Positions 9,248 through 16,891 of a stretch of 17,186 nucleotides of DNA are shown here, piece after piece; within the stretch, counting starts at the first letter, position 1, and each line of letters opens with the position of its first letter. The stretch comes from Asterionellopsis glacialis (lineage: Eukaryota; Bacillariophyta; Plagiogrammaphyceae; Rhaphoneidales; Asterionellopsidaceae). The DNA lies in the NCBI GenBank assembly GCA_014885115.2, contig WKLE02003827.1:1-17186 (forward strand), written 5' to 3'. The position numbers and the translations under genes are program-made. The notes under the pieces are model-generated. The model saw only the letters and a list, made by a program, of their open reading frames with translations. It was not told the DNA's origin and did no database searches.

Positions 9248-10315
9248 TCACCATTGTTCCATTTCTGCATTCAAAGCCTTGGGCCATACTTGTGGAAAGT
9301 ATTTACCTCGAAATGGTAACCCATCACTTAAACATTCAGATGTGCCTGAAACTGTTTTAGCATTCGATGGTATATATCGTAGAGTATATCGTAATTTAGC
9401 CTCGTGGGAATAATCATTGTTCATATTGACAACTTTTCCCCCTCTTTCGAATGGATCTGTTCGATGGAATGTCCATCGATCCCACATGAGAACATCACCG
9501 GGTTGTAAATCATATGATTGTGATACGCTATATAATTGAGCATTGCAAGATGATGATAATTCTTCCATACGACATGTATCGTACGTACTATTGGCAATAA
9601 CGCTTCGACATGATTTAGCCCAATCAGCAGTGTGCGATGCCTTGGCCACTCGTACACCACCACCCTGTGCTACTGTTGTAGTTGATAATGCTATCCAAAA
9701 GGTAATACCCGTCGACTCACCATCGGTAGGCCAATATTCCTCATCATCTACATGGAAGCCACACGATGATTCTTGATGTTTTGTATAGGCAAACGCTGCA
9801 TCCTTCAAGAGTCGTACACTTTCTGTTTCCTCTAATAATTGTGCTGCCATGGTCGGTAATTGTGATTCAAATGCAATTTGTGCATGTGTGGCACGCCTTG
9901 TCCATACCTGTTTGGCAGCCATATCATATACATGATGTGATGCAAATCCAATGCGATTGAATCGTTCATTGTACACTTCATCAGTGACATTCATTAATTG
10001 TTGTAATTGTTGTCCCTGAAATAATCCACGTTTCAGCAGCATGCCATCACGCTGAAAGGCAGCAATATCTTCCAATGTTAAAGTTGAGGGCAGTGGTGCA
10101 TGAGGTATGTTTGTCCCTGAACTGAATATTAAAGGTTCAGAGGATGGCATAGTAAAGATTAATGCAAACACTACAAACCCAAATGATGCAAAGACACTCC
10201 ATTTTGTATCACGTTGGATGGTTGAGGAGGGGGGCATCTTGAGCATTTGAAGATCCATGGTTTCAAGAATCCTATTATTATGAATTCCACTCCAAAGGCT
10301 TAGAGTTGTTGTCAA
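9248..10315 (-). CDS. Phytanoyl-CoA dioxygenase (PhyH)-like Fe(II)/2-oxoglutarate oxygenase, membrane-anchored
   Basis: Intronless 355-codon gene starting at ATG (10313-10315) and ending at TGA (9248-9250). The PhyH fold hydroxylates small molecules or lipids using Fe(II), O2 and 2-oxoglutarate. The iron-binding facial triad is visible: the HxD motif in CGFHVDDEEYWP (His188, Asp190) and the distal His284 in DVLMWDRWTFHRTDP. Arg313 in RYTLRYIP is a candidate 2-oxoglutarate anchor. TGITFWIALS (about 202-211) and GGGVRVAKASH (about 218-228) are typical core strands. A hydrophobic stretch at about 41-55 (SVFASFGFVVFALIF) behind a charged leader predicts a signal anchor or signal peptide, so the catalytic domain probably lies in the ER lumen, Golgi or secretory path. 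Many PhyH relatives lack this. In-frame Met codons at residues 20, 24 and 27 are alternative starts that would keep the membrane segment. The substrate is unknown. Confidence 0.85.
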   Translation of the reverse strand: MTTTLSLWSGIHNNRILETMDLQMLKMPPSSTIQRDTKWSVFASFGFVVFALIFTMPSSEPLIFSSGTNIPHAPLPSTLTLEDIAAFQRDGMLLKRGLFQGQQLQQLMNVTDEVYNERFNRIGFASHHVYDMAAKQVWTRRATHAQIAFESQLPTMAAQLLEETESVRLLKDAAFAYTKHQESSCGFHVDDEEYWPTDGESTGITFWIALSTTTVAQGGGVRVAKASHTADWAKSCRSVIANSTYDTCRMEELSSSCNAQLYSVSQSYDLQPGDVLMWDRWTFHRTDPFERGGKVVNMNNDYSHEAKLRYTLRYIPSNAKTVSGTSECLSDGLPFRGKYFPQVWPKALNAEMEQW

Positions 10316-10953
10316 ACGTTATCCTAGTGTTGGCTCTTTTAGTGGGATTGAGTTACTTTGGTGCTGCGTTGTTCTCAATCGTTATTGCATATGCGCAATA
10401 GATGTTTTAGCTGACTGGTTTAGTAGACTAGAATAATAATACGTGCTTTATCTATCCTCTTGATCTAAGAGTGTAAGTCAATGTGGTCCCAGTTGCAACG
10501 TACAGCATTAGTAGGTTATTTGTAGATAGAACTGTGGTGGTGATGAGTGTGTTGTGCCCTTCTTGAAGGTGGCATCCCGCACGAGGTTTTCTCGTGTAAT
10601 CCTAGGACTCGTTAGGCCCTCTGGTACATTTTTGAACGGAGAATCATTTGCGCTACGAGCTTACCTGGTAGTGCCCTGGTTTAGGGACCTGTACACGCAG
10701 GACTACATACTGTAACTTATATGCATTGTCTTGAGAGAACTACCATACTGTTCTTAAGGTAAATGCTTACGTGGTCAAAAGGTCTCTATGAAGGATTTGT
10801 TATTTTTCCGATGTATCGTTAGGGCAATACTGTTAGCGCACCCTTTTCCCAGTACTATGATTCGTATAGATAGTAATTTTCAAATGTACCTAATAATATT
10901 GAAGAAGTGCATGATAAAGTACAGGTATTATTTTTTTACAAAGTTTTTGCAGG

Positions 10954-11262
10954 GCTATAGTAAAGTTCGGATTTTGTCGATACTACTGTAAGTAAAAGTA
11001 CTGATAGTCGATAGGAAAGACAGTACGAATTACAGAGTTTATGTCTATCGTTTTCAGTTCGCTTTACTTTTGTCTTTTCCAATCATTTCCAGTTGTTAGT
11101 CAGAGATCCCTTTCTTTCTCTCCGTCTCTTCTTTGTATGTACTTCAGCAAAACAGCTACTCGTAAAGTGTATCACTAATTGATGCGCGTTACCTAGTCAA
11201 CATTTATTTGGTGCAATCTACTGAACACTCAAATTGAATAATTCCGAATTTCATGTAGGTTC
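10954..11262. repeat. ~310-bp tandem repeat, copy 1
   Basis: First of two adjacent copies. It starts with TATAGTAAAGTTCGG and ends with CCGAATTTCATGTAGGTTCG. Marker blocks include ATACTACTGTAAGTAA, TGATAGTCGATAGGAAAGAC, a pyrimidine-rich TTTCTTTCTCTCCGTCTCTTC stretch and CAGCAAAACAGCTACTCGTAA. No open frame is shared by both copies and the copies are not bounded by terminal inverted repeats. Confidence 0.9.
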
Positions 11263-11577
11263 GTATAGTGAAGTTCTGGTTTTGTTCATACTACTGTAAG
11301 TAATGGTACTGATAGTCGATAGGAAAGACAGTACCTGTACGAATTACAAAGTTTATGTCTATTGATTTCAGTTCGCTTTCCTTTTCTTCCAATCATTTCC
11401 AGTCGTTCGCAATATCAGAGATCCCTTTCTTTCTCTCCGTCTCTTCCTTGTATGTATTTCAGCAAAACAGCTACTCGTAAAGTGTATCCCTATTGATGCG
11501 CTGTACTTCGTCATCCATTATTTGGTGCAATCTACTCGACACTCAAATTGAACAATTCCGAATTTCATGTAGGTTCG
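11263..11577. repeat. ~310-bp tandem repeat, copy 2
   Basis: Direct neighbour of copy 1, offset by about 309 nt and in the same orientation. By eye roughly nine in ten positions agree. Differences include a 6-nt CTGTAC insertion that creates GTACCTGTAC near 11330, and a few small indels around 11390-11420 and 11490-11510. The absence of intact coding capacity suggests a non-coding segmental duplication. Confidence 0.9.
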
Positions 11578-12549
11578 TTAAATAGACAAGACGCGTCGAA
11601 AACAATCTTGATTGATGTTGCTTGACTCTCTGTTGAAGAGTAGGGGCTGCGTCACTCGTCGAACATAGTAAGTCGAAGAACATTCCGACCCCCCAACGAC
11701 GACCGATTTGAGATTGACAGGACATTGTGAGTTTGGTAAAATTGGGGTGAAGGTTGACTCACTCACGATCACGTCTGATGGACACACGCTGTCTGTCTGT
11801 ACAGGTACGTCGGTAGTACAGGTACTGTCTGACTGGCTGTCTGTCTTCCGATTTTGGATTTGTTTTTTTTCCCAAAATATTCTGCAAATTTTTTTCCCTG
11901 AAAACATCTCGGACATTCGATTGTTCGATTGCCGGCTGTCATCGCAACTGTGGTCACAACGCGGGAAAATCGATCGAAATCGACCATGGCGGGTATCAAC
12001 GCATTGAAAAAAATGATTATTACAGTGTAGGAATGCCAAGATTTGGCAATGTAAGTTACAATACTTTCACGTGGGAATCCAGTGATCAATTGAAACTTTA
12101 GAGGTTCATTATTTTTTGTTCTGTTGCTTGCAGATACTATCTGTTTGTTTACAGAGGTGCTATGGAGAGACAAATGAAATAATTCATCACACAAAAACCA
12201 CCCGCTACTTGTAACTATGATTAGCTATATCAAAAATGGCCTTAACTTTGGACAAGTGATTGTATAGACTCTAGGCAAACTCTACGTCTCTTTTGAATTG
12301 AATTAGAAAAACAGAACAACATTCAATAAAAAGTTTGAAAATCACAACATTATAAACACTACTGCAATGTTTACCCCTCAACTATGAAGGGCTTCAAGCA
12401 GTCAAGATTGGCGTACTGAGGTGGCTAGATGGAAATTTAAATACAAAGAAAATTTGTAACAATACTGTTCGGAATATCAATTATGCTGGGGACCACATCC
12501 AAGTCAACAATCAAATAATGTTAAACATAGTCCCAATGACAAAAAAATT

Positions 12550-12571
12550 ACAATACAATGTATTGTATTGT
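12550..12571. repeat. Perfect 10-bp inverted repeat
   Basis: ACAATACAAT (12550-12559) and ATTGTATTGT (12562-12571) are exact inverted arms around a 2-nt centre. It lies about 80 nt upstream of the small gene's ATG. It could be a dimeric-protein binding site or chance in A/T-rich DNA. Confidence 0.5.
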
Positions 12572-12651
12572 GAAATAGTAATTCCAATAAACAAATTTAA
12601 TATGATACAACAATGGTAAGAAGAGCTGTCGGTTTTTGATCACTCCCATCT

Positions 12652-13160
12652 ATGCCAAATAATCAACCAATTTTCAAGGAATTTACCAATGAAATCAAAG
12701 TCTTGCTGTCAAGTCAAGCTATTAATGAACAATATACCAAAGAAGTAGTGGCATGCTATCATTATGTCATTAGTGGAATGGTATCACAAATTGATTTCAC
12801 GGAAAAAGAAAATAACAGTGACCGATTGAATCATATTGAGAAACAAATACAATCGATAATCAATAACAAAGATGGGGTGAAGGAATTAACAATATCTCGG
12901 TGGAATGAAATTATCGTATAGATTGTTAATTCACCAAAATGGGTTTTAATCAAAGGTGCACTTGAAATGTATCAAGCTACGATTAGAAGAAGTGCTCCAA
13001 GATGAAAGGTTTCAAGAATTGACTGCATGTGTGCTTGTTTATGAACGTGAATTGAAAGCTTTCATGGCAGGTATCATTATCTTTGTATTCAAATTACTGT
13101 TTGTTTATCGACTTTTATGTGGAATTAGGCAAAGAAGGAACAGTAAAGCGCACAGCATAA
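12652..13160 (+). CDS. Small hypothetical gene, probably interrupted by two short introns
   Basis: I do not recognise the product. Exon 1 runs from ATG 12652 to 12915 (88 codons, rich in charged and helical residues). The frame then hits TAG within GTATAG. A GT-AG intron at 12916-12955 (40 nt, phase 0) would join it to VHLKCIKLRLEEVLQDERFQ, a helical segment with similar character that has no ATG of its own. A second intron at 13071-13128 (58 nt, AG|GTATCA to AATTAG|G, phase 1) would remove a T-rich stretch that otherwise reads as a hydrophobic segment; the spliced protein would then end in GKEGTVKRTA at 13158-13160. Without that second splice the frame stays open to 13270 and encodes one membrane span. 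An alternative first exon is ATG 12613 spliced (GTAAGA 12616 to CAAG 12678) into the same frame. Both proposed introns are shorter than usual for diatoms, so the model is tentative; a frameshifted gene is the alternative. Confidence 0.4.
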
Positions 13161-13270
13161 AAGATACAAATATCGAAGAAGCGGGTAAAAGTTCCGAATC
13201 TAATTCTGCCCTTGTGGCTCATCAAGACAATACTGTACATTTGATTCATTTGAATACACGGCAACATTAG

Positions 13271-13714
13271 ATGATATTGATGAAATGAGTTTTATTAACT
13301 AACGCCTCTACAACGATAAAGAAATTATAATCATCGTCATCATCCTACACAATATACTCAACAACAGCAACAACAACGAAAGAGGAGGGAAAAATCTAGA
13401 TGAAGAGTGCAATCTCGACCACCACCTACGAGAACTCTGTTTCTACTGAATCAAACTGATTCATCGTAGGTAGGTAATGACATTTACACATGAGTATATC
13501 TATGTATATAGTATGAATGCATATACAAGATTAAGTAATGAAGTTGCTATAATGGTGCTGGCACAACATTACTGGCACCAAGATATTCAATTCGTATATT
13601 TTCAAAATATTATTTCCATAAATGAATAGACACATAACTGTGTACATGGCTTTAAAATATTTTTATGCTTTTGATTTCGTGTGTATGATTAAACAGATTA
13701 ATTACATATCTCAC
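13271..13714. other. Spacer between convergent genes
   Basis: 444 nt of A/T-rich sequence between the end of the small plus-strand gene and the stop codon of the minus-strand membrane-protein gene. It contains CAA-type simple repeats near 13361-13378. No gene or structured element is seen; it most likely holds the two 3' UTRs. Confidence 0.55.
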
Positions 13715-14609
13715 TTATGCTACCTTTGTTTTTGATTTCGAGAAAGTTAGATGATACATCCATCCAGCGGCAACAGATGCACCAACAGCTGGAATAAGGT
13801 TGGATGAGATTTGTTTCTCAGCTTCCTGAGGGAAACAAGAATTTTCACCATGTGCACCTAGGTAGGCAAAAAGAAGCATAACGTTTGCAATGAAACGAAG
13901 TATATGGAACTGGATGTTGTTTCTAAGAGATTTATTTGGAGGAGTGATAATTGCTCCAGCTGCACTCATGAGTTTATTGAACCCAAGCAAAAGTTTAACT
14001 TGGTCCCCACCAAAAGCAGTCCCCTTGAAGAAAATGAAAAGCATGGAAAGTATGGTTGTTCCACCAAAGTATGCTTGTCCAATCTTTTCAGCTTTGCTAT
14101 TTGGAAACGCCATACCTGGAGCAATGAGGGTACCTGCGATTCCAAGGAAGAAAGTGATCATATTTAGAAGCTTGGCGTTCTCACTTCCAATGACCATGAA
14201 TGCATCCTGATAACACAAACAGAAAAGAAGAAAAAATTAGCTGATATCATAATCAAGAAAAAAAAAATGGCCCTGAGCAACTTACAAAGATGAGACCAAC
14301 AGTGAAAATATATCCTGCATTGAATCCTCTGATTCTTGGAATAACTGGGATGGTTTGGACTTCAAATGTTTTGTCAATCAAAATTAAGTAAAGTTCATAC
14401 ACCGCTCCAATCCCTCCACCAAAGATGGAGAAATAAAAGTTAGTGATAGTCCAAGTGGCTGGACCTCCGGTGGAACACATCTCAGAGTGCGAAGGGTCAT
14501 TGACAATTTTAACACTGTAAAGGCCCAGGAAAGTCAGCATGAACATGACTACCACAGAGAGGATTCCCGCCGCTTTGCTTTCCTTGATTTCTTTTGTTGG
14601 TTTACGCAT
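13715..14609 (-). CDS. Multi-pass membrane protein of unknown function (two exons)
   Basis: Spliced gene of 271 residues. Exon 1 runs 14609 to 14286 (108 codons, starting MRKPTKEIKESK). Exon 2 runs 14206 to 13715 (163 codons plus TAA). The intron 14207-14285 (79 nt) has a consensus GTAAGT donor and TTATCAG acceptor, phase 0, and joins GYIFTVGLIF to DAFMVIGSEN. About five to six hydrophobic segments are visible: residues ~13-33, 54-78, 95-112, 125-145, 160-175 and 225-270 (the last covering two spans). A Lys-rich N-terminus and Lys-rich C-terminus suggest both ends face the cytosol. CSTGGPATWTITNFYF and GFNAGYIF are conserved-looking loops, but I recognise no family, so no function is proposed. 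It is divergently arranged with the gene at 15043 and shares its promoter. A TATA-like string lies at about 14743-14756 on this strand. Confidence 0.8.
14207..14285 (-). other. Spliceosomal intron in the multi-pass membrane protein gene
   Basis: Donor GTAAGT follows codon 108, and the acceptor is TTATCAG before GATGCATTC. Length is 79 nt, phase 0. The minus-strand frame downstream of the donor soon ends in a stop, and exon 2 extends upstream of the acceptor only four codons to an unneeded ATG. This supports splicing over two separate genes. Confidence 0.85.
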
Positions 14610-14841
14610 TTGTATTTTGTTGTGTTGTATTCGATTCTGTTTTGAAAAAAGTTCTGCTGGTCAAAAAGAATGAGTTTCTTGAATTTTAAATACAAGACAA
14701 CCTCTTCACTCCACGCACGTTCGAATTTATGACTCATAATTGTATTTATATAAAATAAAAACAGTACTGAAACACATCGGCCCAACATTTGTCATGGATT
14801 CGCATTCTTTGTTGTTATCTTCAAGTACAGTTCACCTCAAA

Positions 14842-14849
14842 TGACGTCA
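14842..14849. promoter_or_regulatory. TGACGTCA palindrome (CRE/CCRE-like) 1
   Basis: Perfect eight-base palindrome in the divergent promoter, context AAATGACGTCAATGG. It matches the canonical bZIP (CREB/ATF) site and contains the diatom CCRE1 and CCRE2 half-sites overlapped. Confidence 0.65.
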
Positions 14850-14880
14850 ATGGACTCTAGTGGACATGTCAGACCTAATC

Positions 14881-14893
14881 TGACGTCACGTCA
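14881..14893. promoter_or_regulatory. TGACGTCA palindrome with overlapping ACGTCA half-site (CRE/CCRE-like) 2
   Basis: Thirteen-base composite TGACGTCACGTCA, 31 nt downstream of the first palindrome. The clustering of three half-site pairs in about 50 nt resembles the paired arrangement of CCREs in diatom CO2-responsive promoters. Confidence 0.65.
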
Positions 14894-15042
14894 TCGTACC
14901 GTAGGTACTGAAACAAAGTTCCAAATCAGAACTCACCAAGTCACCGGGCTCTCTAGAACTAACCATTTCATTTCATCTACTCACTCATCATCAATTAGAA
15001 TAATCAAATTCGTAGTTGAAAGAAACAAAAAAAAAGATAATA

Positions 15043-15720
15043 ATGGCATTTCCATGGGGTGGTTCAGTAACACATGCTCAACTTGCAGCTAAGTTTGGTT
15101 GGTTGAGTGTAATTATCAGTATCATTGTCCTTCCTTTCCTTTTACTTTGGAGCAAACTCATCGCATTCCCTGTCTGGCTCGAGTTCTTCTTCAAAAATGG
15201 ACCCTTTTATGCCATCAAAAATGTCCTGGTATATCCTGGAAATGAAGATGTCATGCGAAAGAAGGTATACACAGGACCAACCAGTACAGCACGTTTCCCA
15301 GCTGGATGGAATTGTCACGCTGATGTAGAAGGAAAGAAGTTCTTTGAAGCATTTTGGGGTATTCTTCAAGTCTTAGAACTAGATACTACCGAGGACAGAA
15401 TGATTGTATCTCCCAACTCTTTGACCTGGTTACTAGTAAGTAACGTATTTATAGAATATCCTAAACCTCCCGTATTTGAAAACAGGGTAAGATTTTATTT
15501 CCCGCTGAAAGGTCCAAATATGATCAATCCCTTTGCATGGGCTACCCTTGTGTTTGGAATCTCTGGGATTACTTGGTTTGGTAAGTATGGGTTTACACAG
15601 TTCAAAAAAGAGAATGGTGTGGTAACCACATCAAACATGTTCCCAGCTGATGAAGATCCTGCAGATCTTAATCCTGATGGTTCTTTGAAATATGATAAGC
15701 TTAGCAGAAAGCAAGAATAG
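15043..15720 (+). CDS. Membrane protein of unknown function, 225 aa
   Basis: Start ATG 15043-15045, the first ATG in frame and preceded by an A-rich leader (AAAGATAATAATGG); stop TAG 15718-15720. The N-terminus (MAFPWGG) leads to a strong hydrophobic segment at about 19-42 (WLSVIISIIVLPFLLLW). A second lies at about 162-180 (NPFAWATLVFGISGITWFG). Between them is a ~110-residue soluble region with RFPAGWNCHADVEGKKFFEA and aromatic/charged stretches. The acidic tail PADEDPADLNPDGSLKYDKL looks like a structured or protein-binding C-terminus. I do not recognise the family. A GTAAGT...ACAG pair at 15436-15485 resembles a 50-nt intron, but removing it shifts the frame and loses the second hydrophobic segment, so the unspliced frame is preferred. 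It shares the CRE-bearing promoter with the divergent gene ending at 14609. Confidence 0.8.
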   Translation: MAFPWGGSVTHAQLAAKFGWLSVIISIIVLPFLLLWSKLIAFPVWLEFFFKNGPFYAIKNVLVYPGNEDVMRKKVYTGPTSTARFPAGWNCHADVEGKKFFEAFWGILQVLELDTTEDRMIVSPNSLTWLLVSNVFIEYPKPPVFENRVRFYFPLKGPNMINPFAWATLVFGISGITWFGKYGFTQFKKENGVVTTSNMFPADEDPADLNPDGSLKYDKLSRKQE

Positions 15721-15878
15721 ATTTTGATAATTATCATAGAAATATATAAATTGGAGTTCACACAAATTTCATATCATGATTCGTTATAATACACTGTATG
15801 AGTTGCATGAACAAAATTGAGTATTAGGAAACTTAGTAAGCATTTTTTCTTTGGAGCGATTCAATTGGATCCACCCCC
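15721..15878. other. Short convergent spacer
   Basis: 158 nt of A/T-rich sequence between the 225-aa gene and the solute-binding-protein remnant on the opposite strand. No element is recognised; probably 3' UTR. Confidence 0.5.
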
Positions 15879-16891
15879 TCATGTTAAAAGCAGAGGAAAC
15901 AGCTGTGGTTCAAAGTCTTCATTCAGCATATTCCTTGTTCCCTTCTGAGCATGATGTTTCTCCAAGTTTCGAGTGTACATTTGTTCATAGTTACCCACCT
16001 GCTCCAGAACATTTTGAAATACAAACTTGAAATTTGATCCGTAAAAATTGCACTTCTGGCATGTGAAAGGCAGTGTCATTCCAAATTCTTTCTTCTTGAG
16101 CATAAAACAAACCAGATATAATCCAGTATACAAAACTTGACCATTGCGGATCGGTCTGCCTGGTGGCAAGAGCAATTCTATGTAAAAGAAATAAAGGAAT
16201 AAAGCATAATGTTATAAACGACTGTTCAAACAGTACAAAACGGCTTTTACTTGATGAAACCGCACTGCAAAACAATGATAAAGCTTGAAGAGCACCCACG
16301 AACACATTTTCTCCAAATGCAGTTGGCTTTATCGGAAAGTTATTGGCTGTTGCTTGAGTGATGTTATACTTTTCAGCCACAAGCAAGGCTTGAATAACCC
16401 AGTTACAAAAGTTGGACCATTTTTGATCGTCTACTTATGAAGTCCATGTGGAATGCAGCAGGAATCCTTCTGTCGACAACGCAATTGATATGACCTCTAT
16501 GACGTATTTTATCCATTGTCGGTACATAGGCTGCAGTTGGACTAGGAGTCGGCACGTATGAATCATTATTTCCATCCTCCCAAAACGCAAGTCTCTTACT
16601 AACCGTAACAAAAATTCCAATTAAAAGTAGCAATAGTACAGAGACAACAACAATGATCTGTGTCTTCCTTGGTGTAATCGGAATTGATTCATAAATACCA
16701 AGACGTTGAAGAATATTCCTATGCAATGCCTCCTCATCTACTACATGGGCATGCATCATACCATCTTGTATTTCATTGACTTCAGCTGTGATGCTATCAT
16801 CATTCGAAACATCTGCTTTAGACTTCCAACAATCTTCTGAAGACTTCCAAGCGGTTCCATATTGAGAATCCACTATCCCAGCCACAGCCAT
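15879..16891 (-). pseudogene. Decayed membrane-anchored solute-binding protein (SBP family 3-like)
   Basis: Fragments of one protein type lie in order on the minus strand but in different frames. From ATG 16891: a ~78-residue acidic cytosolic part, a membrane span at about 79-97 (IIVVVSVLLLLLIGIFVTV), then PTMDKIRHRGHINCVVD, which matches the 'L-D-x-I-R-x-R-G-x-L-x-C-G-V' start of amino-acid-type periplasmic binding proteins. That frame ends at 16403. Another frame, from about 16431, reads DDQKWSNFCNWVIQALLVAEKYNITQ, the family's C-terminal 'W-x-x-F-V-x-W-V-x-x-A-L-x-x-A-E-E-x-G-I-T' segment. After a plausible intron (16178-16250), a second version, TRQTDPQWSSFVYWIISGLFYAQEE, appears. A third frame then gives VLEQVGNYEQMYTRNLE and a C-terminal end at 15879. 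The two ligand-binding lobes between are missing. A functional protein is not possible from this arrangement; a multi-intron gene is a weaker alternative. Confidence 0.65.
16178..16250 (-). other. Probable relict intron in the solute-binding-protein pseudogene
   Basis: Donor GTAAAAG (revcomp of 16244-16250) and acceptor with a pyrimidine tract, TTTCTTTTACATAG, ending at 16178. Length is 73 nt, close to the 79-nt intron in the membrane-protein gene. It precedes the segment ALATRQTDPQW. The splice would enter a different frame from the homologous reading, consistent with decay after the intron was fixed. Confidence 0.5.

Larger units (their letters stand above)
10316..12651. other. Long spacer upstream of the dioxygenase and the small gene at 12652
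   Basis: About 2.3 kb without a supportable gene. It contains the two-copy ~310-bp tandem repeat (10954-11577), GTACC/GGTAC-type sites near 11330-11336 and 11811-11824, and a perfect inverted repeat at 12550-12571. Overlapping frames on both strands at 11543-12194 (up to 153 codons) begin mostly at non-ATG codons and show no motif. The stretch 12200-12600 is A/T-rich and looks like promoter or UTR sequence for the downstream gene. Confidence 0.6.
14610..15042. promoter_or_regulatory. Bidirectional promoter with CO2/cAMP-responsive-like elements (TGACGTCA)
   Basis: 433 nt between two divergently transcribed membrane-protein genes. It holds two perfect TGACGTCA palindromes, at 14842-14849 and 14881-14888; the second overlaps a further ACGTCA at 14888-14893, giving TGACGTCACGTCA. 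These equal the TGACGT and ACGTCA half-sites (CCRE1/CCRE2) described in diatom carbonic anhydrase promoters, where a bZIP factor acts in CO2 and cAMP response. They lie about 230-280 nt from the minus-strand start codon and 150-200 nt from the plus-strand start codon. A TATA-like run (TATATAAA on the minus strand, about 14743-14756) sits upstream of the 14609 gene. I saw no other TGACGTCA in the window. Confidence 0.6.

Noticed and set aside
10788..10991. 67-codon plus-strand frame running into tandem repeat copy 1
   Set aside because: Lysine/isoleucine-rich translation of A/T-rich spacer; not preserved in copy 2.
11543..12194. Overlapping open frames on both strands (99-153 codons)
   Set aside because: They overlap one another, mostly lack ATG starts and show no domain, membrane or repeat pattern that would support one over another.
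15436..15485. Constitutive intron in the 225-aa membrane protein gene
   Set aside because: Splicing destroys the downstream frame, which encodes a good second hydrophobic segment and an acidic tail; kept only as a possible alternative event.
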